Assembly (NCBI RefSeq): GCF_000316625.1 | Contig: NC_019676.1 | Coordinates: forward strand, 2,553,501-2,617,500 | Direction: 5' to 3' | DNA: 64,000 nucleotides | Origin: Nostoc sp. PCC 7107 | GTDB taxonomy: Bacteria > Cyanobacteriota > Cyanobacteriia > Cyanobacteriales > Nostocaceae | In this document: positions 55,906 through 64,000 of the stretch, in pieces | Layout of the letters: the number at the start of each line of letters is the position of its first letter | Numbering within the stretch: the stretch's first letter is position 1 | Notes under the pieces: generated by a model | Told to the model about the DNA's origin: nothing | Databases searched by the model: none | The model's input: only the letters and a program-made list of their open reading frames with translations | Position numbers and translations under genes: made by a program

Positions 55906-57273
55906 ATGGCTATCGCCACCATCAATCCCGCCACTGGGGAGACGCTCAAAACTTTTGAGCCACTCAACGATGCTGAAATTGCCGCTAAATTGGATTTGGC
56001 AAATCAAGCTTTTGAGCAATACCGCAAGACTAGTTTCTCACAGCGATCGCAGTGGTTACAAAAAGCTGCACAAATTTTAGAGCAAGAAAAAGCCGACTTT
56101 GCTAAAGTCATGACGCTGGAAATGGGTAAACCATATAAAGCTGCGATTTCTGAAGTCGAAAAATGTGCCGCGGTTTGTCGCTATTATGCCGAAAACGCCG
56201 CTGATTTTTTGGCTGATGTTGTTGTGAAAACTGATGCTAGTCATAGTTTTGTCCGCTATCAGCCATTGGGGATAATTTTGGCAGTTATGCCGTGGAATTT
56301 TCCCTTTTGGCAGGTGTTTCGCTTTGCTGCACCGGCGCTGATGGCTGGTAACGTGGGTTTATTAAAACACGCGTCGAATGTACCTCAATCCGCTTTAGCA
56401 ATTGCAGAGATTTTCCAACGGGCTGGTTTTCCTGAAGGTGTCTTTCAAACTTTATTAATCGGTGCGGCAAAAGTTGCCGATATTATCGCTGATGAGCGAG
56501 TAAAAGCGGCAACTTTAACAGGAAGTGAACCAGCGGGTGCATCTTTAGCCGCCACGGCTGGTAAACACATAAAAAAAACAGTTCTGGAATTGGGAGGAAG
56601 TGATCCGTTTATTGTGTTAGCTAGTGCTGATGTAGAAACAGCAGTGGCTACAGCTACCGCCGCACGAATGTTAAATAATGGGCAATCTTGTATTGCAGCG
56701 AAACGTTTTATTGTGGAAGATGCGATCGCTGATCGATTTGAGAAGTTGCTATTAGATAAATTCCTGGCGTTGAAAGTCGGTGATCCGATGCAACCAGATA
56801 CCGATTTAGGGCCACTAGCTACACCAGATATTCTCCAAGATTTAGATCAGCAAGTCCAAGTTGCTAAAAACAGTGGTGGAAAAGTCTTGACTGGTGGGTA
56901 TCATATTTCAGACCGTCCAGGAAACTTTTATCCACCGACTATCATCACAGATATTCCCCTGGACGCGCCGATTGCCCAAGAAGAATTTTTTGGCCCGGTA
57001 GCTTTGTTATTCCGGGTTCCAGACATTGATGCTGCAATTAAATTGGCAAATGCTACACCCTTTGGGTTAGGTGCAAGTGCTTGGACAAACAACGACCAAG
57101 AACGCGATCGCTTGATTGCCGAAATTGAAGCTGGTGCAGTCTTTATCAACGGTTTGGTCAAATCTGACCCCCGTTTGCCTTTTGGCGGTATCAAACGTTC
57201 TGGGTATGGCCGAGAATTAAGCATTCAAGGCATACAAGAGTTTGTCAATGTTAAAACTGTTTGGGTGAAATAG
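55906..57273 (+). CDS. gabD: Succinate-semialdehyde dehydrogenase (NAD(P)+)
   Basis: A 455-residue aldehyde dehydrogenase. Motifs: LAVMPWNFPFWQVFRF, VLELGGSDPFIVL with general-base E228, and NNGQSCIAAKRF with catalytic C262, then EEFFGPVALLFRV and GRELSIQGIQEFVN at the C-terminus. It oxidises succinic semialdehyde to succinate. The adjacent gene encodes the 2-oxoglutarate decarboxylase-like enzyme, so together they form the cyanobacterial TCA bypass that replaces 2-oxoglutarate dehydrogenase. GGGGGTC lies before ATG. Likely transcribed with the downstream gene, 164 bases apart. Confidence 0.92.
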   Translation: MAIATINPATGETLKTFEPLNDAEIAAKLDLANQAFEQYRKTSFSQRSQWLQKAAQILEQEKADFAKVMTLEMGKPYKAAISEVEKCAAVCRYYAENAADFLADVVVKTDASHSFVRYQPLGIILAVMPWNFPFWQVFRFAAPALMAGNVGLLKHASNVPQSALAIAEIFQRAGFPEGVFQTLLIGAAKVADIIADERVKAATLTGSEPAGASLAATAGKHIKKTVLELGGSDPFIVLASADVETAVATATAARMLNNGQSCIAAKRFIVEDAIADRFEKLLLDKFLALKVGDPMQPDTDLGPLATPDILQDLDQQVQVAKNSGGKVLTGGYHISDRPGNFYPPTIITDIPLDAPIAQEEFFGPVALLFRVPDIDAAIKLANATPFGLGASAWTNNDQERDRLIAEIEAGAVFINGLVKSDPRLPFGGIKRSGYGRELSIQGIQEFVNVKTVWVK

Positions 57274-57400
57274 TCGGAAAGTCGGAAATAGAGAGTGGGG
57301 AATAGGAAGGCAAAAATCAAAAGGCAAAAGTTAAAAGAAACCTAGTTTTTTACCTTTTTACTTTTTACTTGATGCCTATCTAATCCTCTCTCTCCACTCA
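57274..57400. repeat. Low-complexity short repeats between the TCA bypass genes
   Basis: GTCGGAAA twice, then AGGCAAAA and AAAGTTAAAAG units and their complement TTTTTACTTTTTAC, an STRR-like spacer. It could form a weak stem between the A-rich and T-rich halves. Confidence 0.5.
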
Positions 57401-57437
57401 CCACTTTCTATTTCGTGCATCTTATGAGGAAATTAAA

Positions 57438-59081
57438 ATGAATACAGCAGAATTATTAGTCAAGTGTTTAGAAAATGAAGGAGTCGAATATGTTTTTGGA
57501 CTCCCTGGAGAAGAAAATTTACACGTTTTAGAAGCGTTAAAACATTCTTCCATTAAATTTATTACGACTCGCCATGAACAAGGTGCGGCTTTTATGGCCG
57601 ATGTCTACGGACGCTTAACCGGAAAAGCTGGGGTTTGTCTTTCCACTCTTGGCCCTGGCGCAACCAATCTGATGACTGGTGTGGCGGATGCAAATCTTGA
57701 TGGTGCGCCTTTGGTAGCAATTACTGGGCAAGTGGGAACCGATAGAATGCACATTGAATCCCACCAATATTTAGATTTAGTGGCGATGTTTGCCCCTGTA
57801 ACTAAATGGAATAAGCAGATTGTTCGCCCAAGTATTACACCAGAAGTAGTAAGGAAAGCCTTCAAGCGATCGCAAACTGAAAAACCCGGCGCAGTCCATA
57901 TAGATTTACCAGAAAATATTGCCGCTATGCCCGTTGAAGGTAAACCTTTGCGCCGAGATAAAATTGAAAAAACCTACGCCTCTTTTGCCAGCATTCGCGC
58001 TGCCGCCGCGATGATATCCCAAGCAGTGAATCCCCTAATTTTAGTTGGTAATGGTGCAATTCGTGGTCAAGCTAGTGATGCCGTGACGCAATTTGCCACG
58101 CAAATGAATATACCTGTGGCGAATACATTCATGGGTAAAGGTGTAATTCCTTACACTCATCCTTTAGCTTTATGGTCTGTGGGATTACAGCAACGGGACT
58201 TTATTACCTGTGGCTTTGATAATACAGATTTAGTCATTGCGATCGGCTATGATTTGATTGAATTTTCTCCAAAAAAATGGAATCCTGAAGGCACAATTCC
58301 GATTGTGCATATTAGTACGGCTGCGGCGGAAATTGATAGTAGTTATATTTCCAATGTAGAAGTCATCGGCGATATTTCTGACTCCCTATCGGAAATCTTA
58401 AAAGTAGCCGATCGCCAAGGTAAACCTAATCCTTACGCCATCACCTTACGCGGCGAAATTCGGGCTGATTATGAACAATATGCCAATGATGAAGGTTATC
58501 CCATTAAACCGCAAAAATTAATTTATGACTTGCGGCAAGTTATGGGACCAGATGATATCGTTATCTCTGACGTTGGCGCACATAAAATGTGGATGGCGCG
58601 TCATTATCATTGTCATAGTCCCAATACTTGTATTATTTCTAACGGTTTTGCGGCGATGGGTATTGCTATTCCTGGTGCTTTAGCCGCTAAACTCGTTTAT
58701 CCCAACCGCAAAATTGTTGCCGTGACTGGTGACGGTGGCTTTATGATGAATTGCCAAGAATTAGAAACAGCTTTGCGTGTAGGTACTCCCTTTGTCACCT
58801 TGATATTTAATGATGGTGGCTATGGCTTAATTGAATGGAAACAAGAAAACCACTTTGGCAAAGGTAATTCATCCTTTGTCCATTTTGGTAATCCTGATTT
58901 TGTCAAATTTGCTGAAAGTATGGGTTTAAAAGGTTATCGAGTGGAATCTAGTCTCGACCTCATACCTATACTCAAAGAAGCCTTAGCCCAGGATGTACCA
59001 ACTGTCATCGATTGTCCGGTAGACTACAGAGAAAATCGTCGCTTTACTCAAAAAGCTGGTGAGTTGAGTTGTGGCGTTTAG
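57438..59081 (+). CDS. Thiamine-PP enzyme: 2-oxoglutarate decarboxylase-like (acetolactate synthase homologue)
   Basis: A 547-residue ThDP-dependent enzyme of the acetolactate synthase superfamily. The catalytic glutamate is E47 in TTRHEQGAAFMADVYGRLTG; the ThDP-binding motif is VTGDGGFMMNCQELETALRV, then LIFNDGGYGLIEW. Proteins of this type placed next to succinate-semialdehyde dehydrogenase were shown in a Synechococcus to decarboxylate 2-oxoglutarate to succinic semialdehyde. A true acetolactate synthase would need the small subunit and an ilv context, which are absent here. GAGGA is seven to eight bases upstream of ATG. Confidence 0.85.
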   Translation: MNTAELLVKCLENEGVEYVFGLPGEENLHVLEALKHSSIKFITTRHEQGAAFMADVYGRLTGKAGVCLSTLGPGATNLMTGVADANLDGAPLVAITGQVGTDRMHIESHQYLDLVAMFAPVTKWNKQIVRPSITPEVVRKAFKRSQTEKPGAVHIDLPENIAAMPVEGKPLRRDKIEKTYASFASIRAAAAMISQAVNPLILVGNGAIRGQASDAVTQFATQMNIPVANTFMGKGVIPYTHPLALWSVGLQQRDFITCGFDNTDLVIAIGYDLIEFSPKKWNPEGTIPIVHISTAAAEIDSSYISNVEVIGDISDSLSEILKVADRQGKPNPYAITLRGEIRADYEQYANDEGYPIKPQKLIYDLRQVMGPDDIVISDVGAHKMWMARHYHCHSPNTCIISNGFAAMGIAIPGALAAKLVYPNRKIVAVTGDGGFMMNCQELETALRVGTPFVTLIFNDGGYGLIEWKQENHFGKGNSSFVHFGNPDFVKFAESMGLKGYRVESSLDLIPILKEALAQDVPTVIDCPVDYRENRRFTQKAGELSCGV

Positions 59082-59298
59082 TTAATGCTGAGTTAGAAAA
59101 TGTATTGGCATCAAAAAGCATTTGACTTAACGCCCTAACATGCTCTTGACTTGATACAGTATTGCAGCCTCATACACCTTGTTTTCTGACTAATAAATGA
59201 GGCTGCTATCAAGTGTTTTCCCAGCCAATACTCAACATTACATTTAGTTAAAAAAATAATTTAGCAGTGTATTTTTAGTAAATTAATGAATACCTAAT

Positions 59299-59625
59299 CT
59301 ATCTTGTTTGATTTTGCAAATTGCGTAATTGATCTACTAGATAATCTTCTAGTTCTTGTTTTTCTCTACCACTAGCTCTGCGTTGATAAGTTCTACCTGT
59401 TTCTTGAATAAACTTGCGCTTCTCTAATTGAGAACCTTTAGATTTACTGCCTGATTTTTGCAAATTTTTTTGTAATTCTTCCCAAGTTTGTTCTCCAATA
59501 CTTTCACCTAGTTTTTGCAATGCTTGGGGTAATAGTGTTTTTGCTTCTCTGTGGAAATCTTCGTCTGTTTCTAGGGCATTTAACTCTATATTACTATAGT
59601 CAATATCAATTTGAAATTTACTCAT
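59299..59625 (-). CDS. Small hypothetical protein
   Basis: A 108-residue polar protein with no signal peptide. The N-terminus (FQIDIDYSNIELNALETDED) may be a beta strand, the rest is helical with Lys/Arg/Glu-rich stretches (EELQKNLQKSGSKSKGSQLE, RTYQRRASGREKQELEDYLV). Family unknown. No SD box is obvious before ATG 59625. It is convergent with the TCA bypass pair. Confidence 0.5.
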   Translation of the reverse strand: MSKFQIDIDYSNIELNALETDEDFHREAKTLLPQALQKLGESIGEQTWEELQKNLQKSGSKSKGSQLEKRKFIQETGRTYQRRASGREKQELEDYLVDQLRNLQNQTR

Positions 59626-59954
59626 TAATTTTTTTCAAAAAAACAACTTATTAATTATTGCATACAGTCACAGATTTGAAATGATTTAACAATCAAGCAG
59701 TAGCCAAGTTGGTTAGGATATCGGTAAATAATGAAACTTAGACACCAAGAGGCTTTTAACTTTGTTACTGCGATAAATTCAGTCTAGCAGGGCGATCGCC
59801 TACTCAAAACTCTGCAAAATCTTTATCAATTTAAGTAGGGAATAAGCCAGAAGCAGCATCAAGAAACATAGATGTGTCTAGTCATTCTTTCTCAGGATAC
59901 AAGACATATCAATGAAAATAATGCACATTATAAATAGTGCGGAGATCATCAATT
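59626..59954. other. Intergenic region
   Basis: About 330 bases. A segment near 59700 (AGCCAAGTTGGTTAGG) recalls a tRNA D-arm but no acceptor, anticodon or T arm accompanies it. A HIP1-like GCGATCGCC is at about 59792. Nothing else seen. Confidence 0.35.
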
Positions 59955-60359
59955 ATGGATGCTGTTAAACGCCTAGCTACTCTTGAACGTATCCGCAGAC
60001 TTAGCCGTCTGATGGATACATCTATACGCATACCTCTGCTTGGTTTTCGCATTGGATTAGACCCCATTATTGGTCTGGTTCCAGGTGCTGGAGATTTCAT
60101 CAGTACTGGATTTTCGGCTTACATTATATTTTTAGCTACCCGCTTCGGTATTCCTCGCCAAGACTTAGCCAAAATGATTTTTAATGTTGGTTTAGAAGCT
60201 GTAGTTGGTAGTGTACCTTTAGTGGGTGATTTGTTTGATGCGTTCTATAAATCCAATATTCGCAATTTGGCAATTTTAGAGCAACATCTGACAAAAGTTG
60301 CACCAGAATCTCAAATAGTATCTGGTGAAATTGAGCAAAAGGAATTGAGCCGAGTTTAA
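59955..60359 (+). CDS. DUF4112 family membrane protein
   Basis: A 134-residue protein with two or three hydrophobic segments. The pattern LSRLMDTSIRIPLLGFRIGLDPIIGLVPGAGD, read here in parts, with the LDPIIGLVPGAGD box and VVGSVPLVGDLFDAFYKSN is the DUF4112 signature. The family is widespread in bacteria and of unknown function, with a GxGD-like motif. ATG 59955 was selected over a GTG at 59937, as GGAG sits 10 bases upstream of it. The Nif11 gene follows 87 bases on. Confidence 0.83.
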   Translation: MDAVKRLATLERIRRLSRLMDTSIRIPLLGFRIGLDPIIGLVPGAGDFISTGFSAYIIFLATRFGIPRQDLAKMIFNVGLEAVVGSVPLVGDLFDAFYKSNIRNLAILEQHLTKVAPESQIVSGEIEQKELSRV

Positions 60360-60446
60360 GATTGAGATTTTCACTATTCTGGAAAACTAGAACAGTCTTA
60401 ATTAACACATTCAAGCTTGACTATTTAATATAGGAGATAAGCTATC

Positions 60447-60680
60447 ATGGCAACGCAAAATGCGGCAAAATTTTTTCAAGCAGTGAAAGAAGACCAAGCA
60501 TTTCAGCAAAAACTCAAAGCTACAGCTAATCCAGAAGCATTTATTAAGATTGCTAAAGAAGGTGGCTATGATTTTACTGTTGAAGAACTAGAGGCTGAAA
60601 TTGATAAGTTATCGGCAGAAGATTTAGCTGCTATTGTTAATCCAGGGTGGGGGCCTAGACGGCACATTAATCCTAGATAA
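60447..60680 (+). CDS. Nif11-like leader peptide family protein (possible RiPP precursor)
   Basis: A 77-residue protein with the Nif11 leader pattern: a helical start (AAKFFQAVKEDQAFQQKL), then NPEAFIKIAKEGGYDFTVEE and LSAEDLAAIVNPGWGPRRHI at the C-terminus. Nif11-type leaders guide modifying enzymes to a C-terminal core; here the short tail NPGWGPRRHINPR would be the core, but the double-Gly cleavage site of many family members is not present and no lanthipeptide, radical SAM or protease gene is nearby. It might instead be a stand-alone regulator. AGGAGA lies 9 bases before ATG. Confidence 0.83.
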   Translation: MATQNAAKFFQAVKEDQAFQQKLKATANPEAFIKIAKEGGYDFTVEELEAEIDKLSAEDLAAIVNPGWGPRRHINPR

Positions 60681-60747
60681 TTCTGGAAATGACAAGCTAA
60701 AAGTCTATACAAAAAGACTAGATACTTGCATAGGCTTTTACCTGGAA

Positions 60748-60981
60748 TTATGATGCCGAACGTGCCTGGGCTAAGTCACGTATCAGCAAAGTCCTAGAGT
60801 AAATGTAATCCGTTAGGCCAAGAGTTTCTTCAGAATCCAGGACTTTATTGCTCTCAATCTTTCCTAATAGCAGTTTAACCAAATCTTTATCGCTAAGTCC
60901 CAGGAGTGTACTGCTTTGGGTTTGTTCCACTACAGCCCAAAGCTGACGTAATATTTTTGAGTTCACAAGGCATATCTTCAT
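60748..60981 (-). CDS. Small hypothetical protein
   Basis: A 77-residue helical protein that starts MKICLVNSKILRQLWAVVEQ and has LGLSDKDLVKLLLGKIESNK and TDYIYSRTLLIRDLAQA. No motif recognised. AGGAG is placed eight bases before ATG 60981, which supports translation. It is convergent with the Nif11 gene, 67 bases apart, and could be linked to it only by proximity. Confidence 0.6.
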   Translation of the reverse strand: MKICLVNSKILRQLWAVVEQTQSSTLLGLSDKDLVKLLLGKIESNKVLDSEETLGLTDYIYSRTLLIRDLAQARSAS

Positions 60982-61270
60982 GACTATCGCTCCTGGCTTG
61001 AATGAACACAGATCACTGCTGATGACAATCTAAAGAAAATATTAAATTATTTAGTTCTGCCAACATCTGCAATATTACAAAAACTTATTAAATATATGTA
61101 TACTTACATATTTGACAAAATTTGTTTATTAAAACAACCCTGATTGACTGAGACGGTTTGATGGCGGTCTCTTTTATTTATAATTTTATACCGAGTCTTT
61201 ACAAATAGCCGAAGTGCGTAAATGCTGTACATATCTTCCTATATTGGTAGGCAAGTCATCCTTGTAACCG
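60982..61270. other. Intergenic region with a weak terminator-like stem
   Basis: About 290 AT-rich bases. GAGAC (about 61150) and GTCTC (about 61168) form a short stem followed by TTTTATTTAT on the plus strand, as if a short unseen transcript ended there. No gene seen. Confidence 0.35.
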
Positions 61271-62470
61271 ATGACAAAGACAATGATCAACTGGTCAAAT
61301 ACAAGTAATGTTGCCCATACCGGAGTAATGACAGACCGCGTTTTAATTCTTGGAGGAAGGGGGCGAATTGGTAGCAGTGTCGCTCAAGATATTGCTAACC
61401 ATACGCAAGCCAGAATTACCATCACTGGGCGTACTCCAGAGACGGGAAGTTTGCCCTTAGCAGAACGAGAGCAGTATTTAACTTTAGACTTGGCAGAAGT
61501 TGATAAACTGCGGGAAGCGATCGCTAACTCTGATTTAGTAGTTCACTGTGCAGGCCCGTTTCACTACCGTGATGCCGATGTTCTGAAATTTTGTATTGAA
61601 CAAGGCGTGAACTATATAGATGTGAGCGACCACCGTTCTTTTACCAGTAAGTCTCTTACTTATCATGAACAAGCTGTTGCTGCTGGGGTAACAGCCATAA
61701 TTAATACAGGTATATTCCCTGGCATATCTAACAGTATGGTGCGTCAGGGTGTGGAGCAATTTGATGAAGCCGAAAAAATCAAGCTGTATTATTTAGTAGC
61801 TGGTTCCGGTGGTGCTGGTATCACGGTCATGCGGACAACTTTTCTCGGCTTACAACATCCTTTTGAAGCTTGGATAGATGGCAAATGGCAGGAAGTCAAG
61901 CCTTATAGTGAAAGAGAACTTGTTGATTTTCCCCATTATCAACGTAATGGAGTTTACTGGTTTGATATGCCAGAAACCTTTACCTTGCCTTATGCCTTTC
62001 CTTCAGTTAAAAGTGTAGTTACTAAGTTTGGTTCATTTCCCGATTACTATAATCATCTGACCTGGATTGCAGCACATATTTTTCCCAAGTGGTTAATGCA
62101 GCGTAATGGCATGATTGAATTCTTATCTCATGTCAGCCATACTATGACAGATTTTACTAATCGTTTCAGCGGTATTGGTGTAGCAGTCAGGTCAGAAGTT
62201 ACAGGCAAAAAAAATGGCTCAACAGGCGTTTATGCTTCTACTGTATTGCATGATAATGCTGCTTTAGCCACTGGCTGTGGTACTGGTACTGTTGCTCAAT
62301 TAATTCTTGAAGGTAAACTTCATAAACCAGGAGTTTTACCTGTAGAAAATGCCCTACCAACAGATTTATTTACTCAGGTGATGGATAGTCGCGGAATTAA
62401 GATTGAACATACCTTTTTAAAGTACCCTGAACAAGTGATGAGTTCTCACGGCAAAGACTCAGCGACATAA
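61271..62470 (+). CDS. Saccharopine dehydrogenase-like NAD(P)-binding protein
   Basis: A 399-residue oxidoreductase-like protein. An N-terminal Rossmann fold: RVLILGGRGRIGSSVAQDIA, then ITITGRTPE, the nucleotide-ribose site, and DLVVHCAGPFHYRDADVLKFCIEQGVNYIDVSDH, read in parts, as in LYS9/saccharopine dehydrogenase-like proteins. The C-terminal half is the catalytic/dimerisation part (HVSHTMTDFTNRFSGIGVAV) and differs from true LYS9. Substrate unknown. ATG 61271 gives 19 residues before the Rossmann strand; ATG 61328, with GGAG close upstream, is an equally good start. Confidence 0.75.
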   Translation: MTKTMINWSNTSNVAHTGVMTDRVLILGGRGRIGSSVAQDIANHTQARITITGRTPETGSLPLAEREQYLTLDLAEVDKLREAIANSDLVVHCAGPFHYRDADVLKFCIEQGVNYIDVSDHRSFTSKSLTYHEQAVAAGVTAIINTGIFPGISNSMVRQGVEQFDEAEKIKLYYLVAGSGGAGITVMRTTFLGLQHPFEAWIDGKWQEVKPYSERELVDFPHYQRNGVYWFDMPETFTLPYAFPSVKSVVTKFGSFPDYYNHLTWIAAHIFPKWLMQRNGMIEFLSHVSHTMTDFTNRFSGIGVAVRSEVTGKKNGSTGVYASTVLHDNAALATGCGTGTVAQLILEGKLHKPGVLPVENALPTDLFTQVMDSRGIKIEHTFLKYPEQVMSSHGKDSAT

Positions 62471-62623
62471 CAGGACAAAAGCGGCGATCGCTGCACAAAT
62501 ATTCGCGCGATCGACTTAAAATAATATTCTCAAAGCAAACGTCCTGATACAGTTCACACCCTCCGCTTGTCAAATGTATCACCTTAAAAATGAAACGGTC
62601 TCTGCAAATCATCTTCAATAGAA

Positions 62624-62646
62624 AACCCCACGGGTGCTGTGGGGTT
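62624..62646 (+). terminator. Terminator after the saccharopine dehydrogenase-like gene
   Basis: Arms AACCCCAC and GTGGGGTT with a 7-base loop, followed by GTTTTATT. A strong Rho-independent terminator 153 bases past the stop. Confidence 0.75.
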
Positions 62647-62665
62647 GTTTTATTAGGGTCTCTTA

Positions 62666-62692
62666 TTATAGTACTATAGTACTATACTTAAG
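62666..62692. repeat. TATAGTAC tandem palindrome
   Basis: TATAGTACTATAGTACTATA consists of overlapping copies of a self-complementary unit directly downstream of the terminator. Its role is unknown; it may bind a dimeric regulator. Confidence 0.4.
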
Positions 62693-62724
62693 TAAAATTT
62701 GCAAGTACTTTTTTTCTTATACCA

Positions 62725-62815
62725 TCTCGCTAAAAATCTCTCCAACTCTCATTCCCTGATGTACTCTGCATCTCTGTAGTATCCTCTACCATACGGGTTC
62801 TCCTGTAGAGTACAG
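62725..62815. repeat. Degenerate copy of the CTCTGCGTCTCTG repeat
   Basis: ATCTCTCCAACTCTCATTCC and CTCTGCATCTCTGTAG align with the interior of the element at 24693-24783. The AGGACTTACG ends have been lost; a short inverted pair CTCCTGTAGAG / TACAGGAG remains at the right. Confidence 0.45.
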
Positions 62816-62855
62816 GAGTCTAAATTTTTCCGTTAACTGTTGATTATGTCTGCGT

Positions 62856-64000
62856 TTACTCAAATTCATCAATAGTAGAAGCCGGTAGAGGTTGTTTCTG
62901 TTTGGCAATATGAGCCTCATACCAAGTCATTAAGGGAGTTGCACTAATTCCATGTACAATTACTGACACAACAATAGTCGTGTAAGTTATCCAGGCAATT
63001 TGTTCAGCAGCTTCTCCCTTGAGACCGTTACCAAAAGCATAGGCAAGATAATAAAGGGAACCAACACCACGAATTCCAAACCAACCAAATAACCAGCGAG
63101 TTCCAGGGTGTAAATTGCGGCGATGGGAACTAAATGGATGTTTACTGATTGTGCTGACCCATGCACCTAAAGGTCGTATAAACACGAATAATAAAATAAT
63201 TACTACTAAAGATTGGAAAGCATAATCAAGCATAGGCTTGAATAGTAAGATTGAGCCTAACAATAGAATTGTGCCAACTTCTAACAGCTTTTCTAGTTGT
63301 TCAATAAATTCTAATTGAGCCAATGGTTTTTCTGGATTGCGATAACTTCGTTGCACGACTAAACCCGCTACAAATACTGCCAAAAAACCATAACCATTCA
63401 CAAATTCTGTTAAAGAATAAGTCAGTAAAATGATACTAATACCAACAAAATCTTCCATTAATTTATCAGCAGAACGGCGCTTTTGGAGATTTTGATCAAT
63501 CCAGACGATTACTTTAGGAACTAAAATACCCATCAAGATTCCTGCTGCAATCGCCCAAAATAAATCTATCACGATCCATTTTTTAAACCAGTTGTGCCAA
63601 TTATCATCTTTTAAAGCATAAATCCCAAAATAAACAAAGGGAAAAGCTAAGGCATCATTTAATCCACCTTCTGATGTTAAACCAAAACGTAACTCATCTC
63701 TATCATTAGTATCAGTCAGTTGTACTTCTGAGGCTAACACCGGGTCAGTAGGTGCTAAAATCGCTCCTAATAATATAGCTTCTCCCCAATTCATCCCTAA
63801 GAATAACTTGCCCACAACAGCCAAGCTAAAAATTGAAATTGGCATTAATAACCCAATCAGGCGAGATGTAATCCCCCAAACTTGAAAATTTAGTGGACGA
63901 ATAATTTTTAAGCCACAACCAAAAACCGAAACAATAACTACTAATTCGGAAATTTTTTCTAATAATTCGGCTTTAAATACATCATCCCGACGTAATTGAA
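62856..64000 (-). CDS. Na+(K+)/H+ antiporter, CPA1/NhaP type (5' end outside window)
   Basis: The frame is open from the right edge to a stop at 62856 (about 381 codons seen), so the N-terminus is missing. The CPA1 membrane core is clear: GAILAPTDPVLASEVQLT with the ion-binding Asp, DELRFGLTSEGGLNDALAFPF, RPLGAWVSTISKHP and WFGIRGVGSLYYLAYAFG. The ATG at 63845 is internal, since the codons upstream (LIGLLMPISIF, ITSRLIG, RRDDVFKAELLEKI) continue the protein without a stop. It exchanges Na+ or K+ for protons in the inner membrane. The C-terminus is short and cytosolic. Confidence 0.85.
   Translation of the reverse strand, partial: QLRRDDVFKAELLEKISELVVIVSVFGCGLKIIRPLNFQVWGITSRLIGLLMPISIFSLAVVGKLFLGMNWGEAILLGAILAPTDPVLASEVQLTDTNDRDELRFGLTSEGGLNDALAFPFVYFGIYALKDDNWHNWFKKWIVIDLFWAIAAGILMGILVPKVIVWIDQNLQKRRSADKLMEDFVGISIILLTYSLTEFVNGYGFLAVFVAGLVVQRSYRNPEKPLAQLEFIEQLEKLLEVGTILLLGSILLFKPMLDYAFQSLVVIILLFVFIRPLGAWVSTISKHPFSSHRRNLHPGTRWLFGWFGIRGVGSLYYLAYAFGNGLKGEAAEQIAWITYTTIVVSVIVHGISATPLMTWYEAHIAKQKQPLPASTIDEFE

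Noticed and set aside
57438..59081. Acetolactate synthase large subunit for branched-chain amino acids
   Set aside because: No ilvN or other ilv gene is adjacent and the coupling with succinate-semialdehyde dehydrogenase fits the 2-oxoglutarate decarboxylase better.
59695..59765. tRNA-like motif AGCCAAGTTGGTTAGG
   Set aside because: It resembles a D-arm, but no matching acceptor stem, anticodon stem or GGTTCGAATCC-type T arm follows at the proper distance.
62856..63845. Antiporter gene starting at ATG 63845
   Set aside because: The frame remains open to the window edge with membrane-helix-like residues upstream, so the ATG is internal and the gene is cut by the window.

Overview
The window is chromosomal DNA of a filamentous, probably heterocyst-forming cyanobacterium of the Nostoc/Anabaena/Calothrix type. 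Evidence: many copies of the HIP1 palindrome GCGATCGC, heptameric short tandem repeats (STRR) between genes, photosynthetic genes (petG, a cM-type cytochrome c), tandem giant Ser/Thr kinase-histidine kinase hybrids, and cyanobacterial families such as DUF3370, DUF2949 and Uma2. Base composition is AT-rich, and coding is on both strands with long AT-rich spacers.

Layout. 1-3.5 kb: edge of an exported protein, a small exported protein and two glycosyltransferases. 3.5-3.8 kb: two minus-strand small RNA candidates in tandem that resemble Yfr1. 3.9-6.9 kb: an arsenosugar operon arsM - PiT-type transporter - arsS, followed by a frameshifted alcohol dehydrogenase remnant and a histidine phosphatase. 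8.3-19.8 kb: two tandem 1.8-1.9 kilo-residue kinase/ATPase/GAF/histidine kinase hybrids, with a truncated H-NOX-like reading frame just downstream. 20-26.9 kb: conserved hypothetical, Uma2 nuclease-like protein, a duplicated-domain protein, an exported amidohydrolase, DUF3370 and a pyroglutamyl-peptidase-like protein. 26.9-32 kb: hisH, rsmD, petG, cytochrome c, parvulin, ABC exporter. 32-37.3 kb: acyltransferase, PEP-CTERM protein, class V aminotransferase, DUF2949, DUF192. 37.3-42.8 kb: recG, a coiled-coil hypothetical, tsf and rpsB. 42.9-49.7 kb: an orthocaspase with Sel1 repeats, a lipoprotein, a DUF1517-type protein overlapping a pentapeptide-repeat gene, and tyrA. 50-55 kb: a GHL10-aspartic protease-like fusion, an acyltransferase 3 and an orphan MobD/ParA-like ATPase. 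55.9-59.1 kb: succinate-semialdehyde dehydrogenase plus a 2-oxoglutarate decarboxylase-like enzyme, i.e. the cyanobacterial TCA bypass. 59.3-64 kb: small genes including a Nif11-type leader peptide, a saccharopine dehydrogenase-like protein and a Na+/H+ antiporter that runs off the right edge.

Most of the window is core and accessory housekeeping. The parts most worth a second look are the tandem Yfr1-like pair, the H-NOX relic beside the kinase pair, the arsM-PiT-arsS operon, the hydrolase-protease fusion with a genomic repeat inside its N-terminal coding region, the Nif11 peptide, and a miniature element that supplies the stop codon of rsmD. I saw no tRNA, rRNA, CRISPR array or complete insertion sequence. 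All family assignments come from reading motifs by eye; no database search was run.
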